From the NCBI GenBank assembly GCA_002308955.1, contig DBWJ01000065.1:71066-76604 (forward strand): a DNA stretch of 5,539 nucleotides, in the 5' to 3' direction. The stretch is from Lachnoclostridium sp. UBA1241 (lineage in GTDB: Bacteria > Bacillota > Clostridia > Lachnospirales > Lachnospiraceae). Below, in pieces: positions 1 to 5,539 of the stretch. Numbering within the stretch: position 1 is the first letter of the stretch; the number at the start of each line of letters is the position of its first letter. The notes below the pieces were generated by a model that saw only the letters and a list, made by a program, of their open reading frames with translations, made no database searches and had not been told where the DNA came from. The position numbers and the translations under genes were made by a program.

Positions 1-1800
1 ATGGCCGCCGCCGTTACGAAGTCTTCTCTGAAGCGTAACCTTCGCCGCTTCGAACAGACTCTTGTCTGCATCGTCCGCATGAATCTGATTGGACGGATAC
101 AATGCGTACAGATGGGATATGTGTCGGTGTCCGGGCTCCAATTCCTCATAATCCTCGGGCCATTCCATAACCTGACCGAACTGTCCGATTCTTATCGGAG
201 GAATCTTCGAAAGCAGTTCCTTCGTCTTCTGAAGGAAAGCCTTATCGGCATCCTCAAGGATTTCTGCGGCCTGTAAAAACTCCGTAAACAGATCCCGAAG
301 AATCTCTAAATCCATCGTGGAATTATAGCAAAGATGCCCTTCTTCTCCGTTCGGAAGCCGGTATGTGTTCTCCGGAGAAAGGGACGGGCAAAGAATTACC
401 GTATCCTCCTTCTCAATCAGAAAATCATGGAAAAACTGCACGCTGTCCCGCATGACCGGATACATCTTCTCGAGGAATCTTACATCCTTCGAATACCGGT
501 AATGCTCCCAGATATGCGTGCAAAGCCAGGCCATACCCATTACCCAGTAGGTCGCGGGAATCCAGGCGTCCTGCGGCGCCGTATCGCCCCACATGTCGGT
601 ATTGTGATGGGCTACGATTCCGCGGCAGCCGTACATGTCACGTGCGGTCTTCTGCCCGGTTTCGCTCATGCGCTGCATCAGATCAAAAAGCGGCATATGA
701 CATGTCCCAAGCCCGAACACTTCGGCAGGCCAGTAATTCATTTCCGTATTGATGTTAATCGTGTATTTGCTGCCCCACGGCGGATCCATATGTGCATTCC
801 AGATGCCCTGAAGATTCGCCGGCAGGGAACCTTCCCTGGAACTTGCGATCAAAAGATAGCGGCCGAAATCGAAATACGTCTTGACCAGTCCGTTATCCGG
901 CGATTCCAATGAGAAAAGCCTAAGCCGGTCATCCGTCGGCACGGTATCCATCTCGGCATCATAGGAGAAAGCGAATTCCGTCTTCGTAAAGAGCGCCCGG
1001 TAATCCTTCACATGCTCCTCGTAAAGCTCGGAATACGTGCGGTGCCGTCCCGCATTCAGAAGGTAACGGACCTCTGCAAGAGGGTCCGGGATATAAAACG
1101 TTGTTGTCGCGGTGAACAGGATGCAAAGGTCCTGAACACCCTTACATACAAGGTATTCGCCCTGACATTCGACGGTGCCGCCAGTATGGAACGAGGTCAG
1201 TCCCGCGACATAGCGGTAATCCTCTCCTACCATAGCTCCCATTGTGTAAATTGTCGCATCATCATGGAAGGAACTGTCGTAAAATGTCATACGCCCGTAA
1301 TTCACATCCACATCGAAAGGACGGTGAGAATCATTCGTGATCCGCATCACAAGGATCCCTGCGGGATAGCTTGCAAAGATTTCCTCGCGGTAGGTAACCC
1401 CTCCGAAGGTTTTCTTTAAGCGGAACACTGCCGAATCCAGATCCAGCTCCCGTTCGTAGCCGGTTACCGGACCGTTTATGTTCTTGTAGCGGATATTCAG
1501 ATCGCCGAGTGTCGAATACGTCCGTTCGCTCTGGGGCGTAGCGGTGAAGCAATGAAGCAGTAAGTCTTCCGCTTCGGAAATCCGTCCGGAAAGAATCAGC
1601 GAACGCACCTCAGAAAGATGCTCCTTCGCATCCTGATTCACGCGGCTCATGGGTCCGCCGTACCAAACGGAATCCTGGTTCAGCTGAAGCCTCTCGCAGT
1701 CGGCGTTTCCGAAAATCATCGCGCCGAGTCTTCCGTTTCCGATCGGAAGCGCCTTGTTCCAGTCCCGTCCCGCTTCGGTTGTATAAAATAATCGGCTCAT
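1..1800 (-). CDS. GH95 family alpha-L-fucosidase (or alpha-L-galactosidase), 3' end cut by window edge
   Basis: The reading frame is open for all 600 codons from the ATG at 1798-1800 to base 1, with no stop, so the C-terminus lies outside the window. GH95 enzymes are inverting exo-glycosidases that remove alpha-1,2-L-fucose from Fuc-Gal termini. Seen here: the N-terminal beta-domain signature (LPIGNGRLGAMIFGN, residues 18-32, then LNQDSVWYGGP), the start of the (alpha/alpha)6 barrel, LPANLQGIWN near 325-334, TININTEMNYWPAE near 347-360, PSLSPEN near 472-478, HRHISHLYALYP from 558, and NGGGH at 596-600. By family analogy with Bifidobacterium AfcA, N349 and N351 would be the base-activating asparagines and E477 the general acid. 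The partner Asp, normally in a DGNFG-like motif, would lie beyond the edge. Family members are usually about 750-800 residues, so roughly three quarters is present. There is no signal peptide, which suggests a cytoplasmic enzyme. AAGGA lies 6 bases before the ATG. It is cotranscribed with the GH2 gene upstream. The family call is firm; the exact sugar is not. Confidence 0.95.
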   Translation of the reverse strand, partial: MSRLFYTTEAGRDWNKALPIGNGRLGAMIFGNADCERLQLNQDSVWYGGPMSRVNQDAKEHLSEVRSLILSGRISEAEDLLLHCFTATPQSERTYSTLGDLNIRYKNINGPVTGYERELDLDSAVFRLKKTFGGVTYREEIFASYPAGILVMRITNDSHRPFDVDVNYGRMTFYDSSFHDDATIYTMGAMVGEDYRYVAGLTSFHTGGTVECQGEYLVCKGVQDLCILFTATTTFYIPDPLAEVRYLLNAGRHRTYSELYEEHVKDYRALFTKTEFAFSYDAEMDTVPTDDRLRLFSLESPDNGLVKTYFDFGRYLLIASSREGSLPANLQGIWNAHMDPPWGSKYTININTEMNYWPAEVFGLGTCHMPLFDLMQRMSETGQKTARDMYGCRGIVAHHNTDMWGDTAPQDAWIPATYWVMGMAWLCTHIWEHYRYSKDVRFLEKMYPVMRDSVQFFHDFLIEKEDTVILCPSLSPENTYRLPNGEEGHLCYNSTMDLEILRDLFTEFLQAAEILEDADKAFLQKTKELLSKIPPIRIGQFGQVMEWPEDYEELEPGHRHISHLYALYPSNQIHADDADKSLFEAAKVTLQRRLRNGGGH

Positions 1801-1806
1801 AGTGTA

Positions 1807-1811
1807 TCCTT
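1807..1811 (-). promoter_or_regulatory. Ribosome binding site of the GH95 gene, overlapping the GH2 stop codon
   Basis: On the minus strand AAGGA sits 6 bases before the GH95 ATG. Its first two bases are part of the upstream GH2 stop codon (TAA at 1810-1812). Only 9 bases separate the stop from the next start, which fits translational coupling in one transcript and supports the ATG at 1800 as the true start. Confidence 0.8.
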
Positions 1812-4800
1812 ACAGGTTATTGAGTTTTCTTGCGGTGAACCAAAGTCCGAAGGTGAATTCCTTCTCGCTTAAGCGGTAGAATTCATCAAGATCCGGTCCG
1901 CAGCTTGCGGAACCGATACCGGACATCCGGTAGTCTGCGCAAAGTACGGTTCGATCCTCGGGAATCAGCTCCCAACTGTGCTTTTTCTCTTTTAACTGCT
2001 CCTGCGAATAATGAGACGCATTTACGGAGAAATCCGTTTCCGCATCCAGTCTTACAAGATAACGGTCATTGGAAACCGTAGCGTAACGGCAGGCGTAATG
2101 CGAGGAGTTCTCCTGCGGCCGTACATAGTCTTCGTGGTTGTTCGTAACGGTCGTATGATGCAGGTCAACATAGGAAGCAAGATTCTTATCCTCGTAGCTT
2201 TCAAGAGGACCGCTTCCGTAATAACTGAAGTCTTCGAAATCATCCCTGAGGAAGAAACGAAGCCCGAATCTCGGAAGGTAGGTAATCTGATCGTTAATCT
2301 TAACCTGCGTCTTGATATTCAGCTCTCCTGCAGGATGGAATATGTATTCAAGATTCACCTGGGCAGCCGGATAGTAACCGGCGAAACCGAGGGAAAGCTC
2401 TGCCTTGATCGTTACGATATCCACGGCTTCGATAATCTTAACCGAGTATACCTTCGGAGTCAGATTTCCGAGACGGAACGTATCCCACTCCCTGCGGATT
2501 CTTCCGTCGTTATCGATCGGCGCGCGATAAAGGTTAAACGCCGACGGAGCCGTGAGCACTTCTTCACCGTCGATTAAGATCGAAGTAATCGAAGCGTTTT
2601 TCTTCGAAACCGTGTAAACGGCTTCCTTTGTTTCAATCGTATAACTGTTGTCGTCCTCTTTTGCGTGCAGGAAAAGTCTTCCGGCAAGTTTCACCGGAGC
2701 AAACCGGTGGGTGGAGGAACGAAGACACAGCTGGTCGAAACCCGCCTCGGTGCCTGCTTCGCAGTACGGTGTATCTTTCTTATAACGGGTGATGAAACGA
2801 ACTCTCACGTCCTCCCCGTGATTCTGCGGCACTTCCGGAACCTTAATCGTAAGGGACTGCCCCGCGGCAAGCGTAATGTCAACCGGAGTCTCGTATACGA
2901 ATTTGCCGGTATCCTTCATCTCCATGGAAAGGCTGAACAGCTCTTCAAATGCCGTAAAATCCATATGGTTCGTTACGACATAAACGGTGCTGTCATATTC
3001 GGAAGGCTTTACGGAAAGAGGTCTGTAGCACTGCTTCAGCTCATACAGTCCGGTATGCATCTTCCGGTCCGGATACAGAAGTCCGTCACAGCAGAAGTTT
3101 CCGTCGTTCCGGGCTTCGTCGCCGAAGTCACCGCCGTATCCCCATTTTTCGCGGCCGTCCGACGTCTGTCCGATCGAAACGGAATGATCGCACCACTCCC
3201 AGACGCATCCGCCCATCATCTTCGGGTTATCATAAATTAAATCCCAGTAAGCGGCGAGATCGCCGTTACTGTTGCCCATCGAATGGGAATATTCGCAAAG
3301 AAAATAAGGCTTCGTATTGGTTTCGTCGTTGAGATATTTAACAATATCCGAACGTGACGAGTACATATGCGATTCAATATCGATTTCGTCTTTCGTTGTT
3401 CCGTCGAGGACGTAAGCGCAGCCCTCATAATGAACCGGTCTTGTGATATCGGTTGCCTTGACGAGCTTTACTGCATCCTCAAGGAACTTGCTGTAACCGG
3501 CCTCGTTGCCCATGGACCAGAGAATGACGCACGGACGATTAATGTCACGGTTAACCAGTTTCATGATCCGGTCGATGATTGCTTTCGCAAAAATCGGATT
3601 GGTTACGGCAAGGGCTACCTGGTCATTGCCTGCTTTCCAGTCAAAGCCGTTACCGGCGAATACCGAACCGTGAGACTCAAGATCGGCCTCGTCGATGACG
3701 AACATACCGATTTCATCGCACAACTGGTAGAAAAGCGGCTGATTCGGATAATGTGAGGTGCGGATCGCGTTGATATTGCAGCGCTTCATGAGGTACAGAT
3801 CCTCGCGCATCATCCGTTCGTCGCATGTATAACCGGTCTTTCCGTAGCTGTCATGGCGGTTTACGCCTCTTAATTTGACCGGACGTTTGTTTACTTTGAA
3901 AACGCCGTCCTTGATCGTTATCTCGCGAAGGCCGACGCGCTCGCCGATGATTTCGTCCTCAGTAATCAGAAGCAGCTGATACAGGTACGGATTCTCGGGA
4001 TTCCAGAGAACCGGAGCTTCGATCTTGCAGTCGAAGAAGCCGTCCTCGTCGCATTTGCCTTCCTTGACAACCGTCCCGTCCGCGTCTTTTAAGACATAGG
4101 AAACGGCTGCGTCCGAACGCGCCTCGAAATGAAGCATCGCTGACTCGTAATCGTCTCCGAAGGTTGCGGTATAAACATACTTTGTAATGTGCTCCTTCGG
4201 CCTCAAAAGAAGATATACGTCACGGAAGATTCCGCTCATGCGGATCTTATCCTGATCTTCAAGATACGAACCGTCACACCATTTCAAAACGGCTACGGCA
4301 ATGTGGTTTTCGCCTTCGGTAAGCGCTTCGGTGATGCGGAATTCCTGCATCGCGTGGCTTACCTGTGCATAACCGAAGATTTGCCCGTTCACGAACAGAT
4401 AGAAGCAGCTGTCGACGCCTTCGAAAACAAGATAACGCTCTCTTCCGTCCTCCTTATACTCGAAGGTACGGTGATAAACCGAAACCGGGTTATCCGTCGG
4501 AACGAAAGGCGGGTCATACGGGAAAGGATAAGCGAAATTCGTATACTGCGGCTTGTCAAATCCCTGCAGCTGAATGCAGGAAGGAACCGTAATTACGGTC
4601 TCCGGCTTCTTTGCGAGGAAATCCGCCGGCATGTCGGCAAAGCTTTCGTAAAATGTAAAATCCCACAATCCGTTCAAGTCGGTCAGACGGCCGGATGCTT
4701 TGCGGGATGCAAAGGCATCTTCCCCGGGAGCGAACGGAATGTAATAGTTCCGGTCCTCTTCCGTGTTTACATGAAGGATTTCGGGATTTTCGTGAAAGGT

Positions 4801-4815
4801 CATATACTGTTTCAA
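1810..4815 (-). CDS. GH2 beta-galactosidase, LacZ type, complete
   Basis: This 1001-residue protein aligns by motif with E. coli LacZ (1023 residues) and hydrolyses terminal non-reducing beta-D-galactosides with retention. Domains in order: sugar-binding jelly roll (about 40-205), Ig-like domain (about 209-300), catalytic TIM barrel (about 302-600), second Ig-like domain (about 605-690), and the C-terminal beta-galactosidase small-chain domain (about 722-995). Catalytic residues are intact: acid/base E438 in SMGNEAG and nucleophile E508 in FLCEYSHSMGN. Equivalents of other LacZ active-site residues are D181 (KWCDGSYLEDQD), H321, R352 and H355 (RTSHYPN), magnesium ligands E380 and H382 (DLESHG), Y485, H511 and W539 (GGCVWEW). 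Two differences from LacZ: D577 stands where LacZ has N604, and Cys972 where LacZ has Trp999. No signal peptide is visible, so it is probably cytoplasmic. The start is TTG, chosen because a Shine-Dalgarno-like GGTGGA lies 6 bases upstream; the in-frame ATG four codons later is too far from it. It is the first gene of an operon with the GH95 enzyme. Natural aglycone is unknown, so a lacZ symbol is not assigned. Confidence 0.96.
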   Translation of the reverse strand: MKQYMTFHENPEILHVNTEEDRNYYIPFAPGEDAFASRKASGRLTDLNGLWDFTFYESFADMPADFLAKKPETVITVPSCIQLQGFDKPQYTNFAYPFPYDPPFVPTDNPVSVYHRTFEYKEDGRERYLVFEGVDSCFYLFVNGQIFGYAQVSHAMQEFRITEALTEGENHIAVAVLKWCDGSYLEDQDKIRMSGIFRDVYLLLRPKEHITKYVYTATFGDDYESAMLHFEARSDAAVSYVLKDADGTVVKEGKCDEDGFFDCKIEAPVLWNPENPYLYQLLLITEDEIIGERVGLREITIKDGVFKVNKRPVKLRGVNRHDSYGKTGYTCDERMMREDLYLMKRCNINAIRTSHYPNQPLFYQLCDEIGMFVIDEADLESHGSVFAGNGFDWKAGNDQVALAVTNPIFAKAIIDRIMKLVNRDINRPCVILWSMGNEAGYSKFLEDAVKLVKATDITRPVHYEGCAYVLDGTTKDEIDIESHMYSSRSDIVKYLNDETNTKPYFLCEYSHSMGNSNGDLAAYWDLIYDNPKMMGGCVWEWCDHSVSIGQTSDGREKWGYGGDFGDEARNDGNFCCDGLLYPDRKMHTGLYELKQCYRPLSVKPSEYDSTVYVVTNHMDFTAFEELFSLSMEMKDTGKFVYETPVDITLAAGQSLTIKVPEVPQNHGEDVRVRFITRYKKDTPYCEAGTEAGFDQLCLRSSTHRFAPVKLAGRLFLHAKEDDNSYTIETKEAVYTVSKKNASITSILIDGEEVLTAPSAFNLYRAPIDNDGRIRREWDTFRLGNLTPKVYSVKIIEAVDIVTIKAELSLGFAGYYPAAQVNLEYIFHPAGELNIKTQVKINDQITYLPRFGLRFFLRDDFEDFSYYGSGPLESYEDKNLASYVDLHHTTVTNNHEDYVRPQENSSHYACRYATVSNDRYLVRLDAETDFSVNASHYSQEQLKEKKHSWELIPEDRTVLCADYRMSGIGSASCGPDLDEFYRLSEKEFTFGLWFTARKLNNL

Positions 4816-4821
4816 GCTTTA

Positions 4822-4830
4822 TCCACCCCC
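4822..4830 (-). promoter_or_regulatory. Ribosome binding site fixing the TTG start of the GH2 gene
   Basis: The minus strand reads GGGGGTGGATAAAGC directly before TTG. GGTGGA differs from the GGAGGA core by one base and is 6 bases from the TTG at 4813-4815, but 18 bases from the in-frame ATG at 4801-4803. The spacing favours TTG as the initiation codon. Confidence 0.65.
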
Positions 4831-4855
4831 TATACTTATTTGGTAACCCCTTTTT

Positions 4856-4901
4856 AGAGAAAGGTGCCACAAAAAGGAAGTTTATTCCGTTTTATGGCAC
4901 C
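4856..4901 (-). terminator. Probable intrinsic terminator of pnp (imperfect hairpin)
   Basis: GGTGCCA (4863-4869) pairs with TGGCACC (4895-4901). After a C-A mismatch, AAAA (4871-4874) pairs with TTTT (4890-4893). After a second mismatch, GGAA (4876-4879) pairs with TTCC (4885-4888), closing a 5-base loop. That is 15 pairs out of 17 positions. On the minus strand the hairpin starts 14 bases after the pnp stop and is followed by TTTCTCT, a short impure T tract, so termination is likely but may be partial. On the plus strand no T tract follows. The dyad could instead be, or also be, an operator for the GH2-GH95 operon. Confidence 0.6.
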
Positions 4902-4915
4902 CGCGTATCTTAAAA

Positions 4916-5539
4916 CTATTGATTCTCTTTCAGATCCTTGATGGAGAAGCTGAGGCGTCCCATCTTGTCCTTGCCGAGGCATACAACCTTAACAACATCG
5001 CCGAGAGTCAGAACATCCTCGACATGATTGATACGCTGCTTTGCAATCTTGGAAATGTGAACCATTCCTTCCTTGCCCGGAGCAAATTCAAGGAAAGCGC
5101 CGAAGTCCTTAATGCTGACAACCTTGCCTTCAAGAACCATGCCCTCTTCGAAATCGGTAACGATGATTTCAACCATCTTACGGGCCTTTTCCATAGCCTC
5201 GGGATCGGTGCCGCAGATGGATACCATACCGTCATCGTTGATATCAATCTTAACGCCGGTCATCTCGATGATCGCATTGATCGTCTTACCTCTCTGTCCG
5301 ACAACATCACCGATCTTCTGAGGATCGATGGACATCTGGATGATCTTCGGAGCGTACTTACTTACTTCCTTACGAGGTTCGGCAATTGCGGGCTTCATGC
5401 AGTTATCCATGATGAAGAGTCTTGCCTGACGGCAGCGCTCGATTGCACCCTCAACGATCGGACGGGTCAGACCGTGAATCTTAATATCCATCTGGATTGC
5501 GGTAATACCTTCGGTCGTACCGGTTACCTTGAAGTCCAT
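4916..5539 (-). CDS. pnp: Polynucleotide phosphorylase, C-terminal part (5' end outside window)
   Basis: Polynucleotide phosphorylase is a trimeric 3'-to-5' exoribonuclease that uses phosphate to release nucleoside diphosphates during RNA decay in the cytoplasm. The window holds the last 207 residues of a protein normally about 700 long. The first visible residues, MDFKVTGTTEGITAIQMDIK, match the end of the second RNase PH-like core; D2 and K4 correspond to E. coli D492 and K494, which bind the catalytic metal. The Met at the window edge is therefore internal, not a start. A KH domain follows (about 65-128) with its GxxG loop as GQRG at 81-84, then an S1 domain (about 132-204) with KDFGAFLEF and GKEGMVHIS. 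The protein ends four residues after the S1 domain (KENQ, TAG stop), so it lacks the C-terminal tail that binds RNase E in E. coli. It is codirectional with the glycosidase genes but separated from them by a probable terminator, and no functional link is implied. Confidence 0.97.
   Translation of the reverse strand: MDFKVTGTTEGITAIQMDIKIHGLTRPIVEGAIERCRQARLFIMDNCMKPAIAEPRKEVSKYAPKIIQMSIDPQKIGDVVGQRGKTINAIIEMTGVKIDINDDGMVSICGTDPEAMEKARKMVEIIVTDFEEGMVLEGKVVSIKDFGAFLEFAPGKEGMVHISKIAKQRINHVEDVLTLGDVVKVVCLGKDKMGRLSFSIKDLKENQ

Noticed and set aside
1..1419. Several plus-strand open frames (for example 334-912 and 1012-1419) opposite the GH95 gene
   Set aside because: They are antisense to a frame with clear GH95 motifs over its full length, show no recognisable domains, and have the Arg/His-rich makeup typical of shadow frames.
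1..1800. The left-end gene as a GH65 phosphorylase or other (alpha/alpha)6-barrel enzyme
   Set aside because: The N-terminal domain is related to that of GH65, but the NQDSVWYGGP, NINTEMNYW and HRHISHLYALYP motifs are those of GH95.
2011..4857. Plus-strand open frames of 129-222 residues opposite the GH2 gene, such as 4189-4857
   Set aside because: They lie antisense to a complete, motif-intact beta-galactosidase and have no recognisable family features; the longest reflects codon bias on the opposite strand.
4863..4901. The hairpin as a bidirectional terminator or as a small structured RNA or riboswitch
   Set aside because: There is no T tract on the plus strand and no convergent plus-strand gene. 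A single 39-base stem-loop with no further conserved structure does not support a riboswitch.
4831..4915. A sigma-A promoter or a catabolite-repression (cre) site before the GH2 gene
   Set aside because: The best -35/-10 pair I found (TTCCTT, 17 bases, TAAAAA) matches consensus poorly, TATAGG is too close to the start codon, and no sequence fits the cre consensus.
5537..5539. ATG at the right edge as the start of a short KH-S1 protein
   Set aside because: The residues that follow belong to the catalytic core of polynucleotide phosphorylase (MDFKV with the metal-binding Asp and Lys), so this Met is internal and the gene continues beyond the window.
1..5539. A novel defence, mobile or regulatory system
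   Set aside because: Three well-known gene families fill nearly the whole window; I saw no inverted terminal repeats, integrase or transposase, CRISPR repeats, or unexplained structured region beyond the single hairpin.

Overview
The window looks like an ordinary chromosomal stretch from a mid-GC Firmicute, most likely a gut or rumen clostridium of the Lachnospiraceae type. This placement is inferred from protein style (the polynucleotide phosphorylase KH/S1 region, the GH2 enzyme and the GH95 enzyme) and was not confirmed by a search. All three genes lie on the minus strand, so the biological reading order runs from the right end of the window to the left. Almost every base is accounted for.

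Right end (4916-5539): the C-terminal third of polynucleotide phosphorylase (pnp), cut by the window edge. It holds the end of the second catalytic core domain, then the KH and S1 RNA-binding domains. A 100-bp intergenic gap follows (4816-4915), with a strong imperfect hairpin that probably terminates pnp transcription. Middle (1810-4815): a complete 1001-residue LacZ-type GH2 beta-galactosidase with all main catalytic and metal-site residues, starting at TTG. Left end (1-1800): the first 600 residues of a GH95 alpha-L-fucosidase-family enzyme. It starts 9 bp after the GH2 stop codon and runs off the window without a stop.

The two glycosidases form a tight operon and make biochemical sense together. 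GH95 enzymes remove terminal alpha-1,2-linked L-fucose (or L-galactose in some members) that caps a beta-galactose, and the GH2 enzyme can then remove the exposed galactose. Neither has a signal peptide, so they probably act in the cytoplasm on imported oligosaccharides such as fucosylated host or milk glycans or fucosylated xyloglucan fragments. The transporter and regulator are not in this window. I found no evidence of a mobile element, CRISPR array, RNA gene or previously undescribed system. The points most worth checking are the Thr at a suspected specificity position of the GH95 enzyme and how the GH2-GH95 operon is promoted, given how little room there is after the pnp hairpin.
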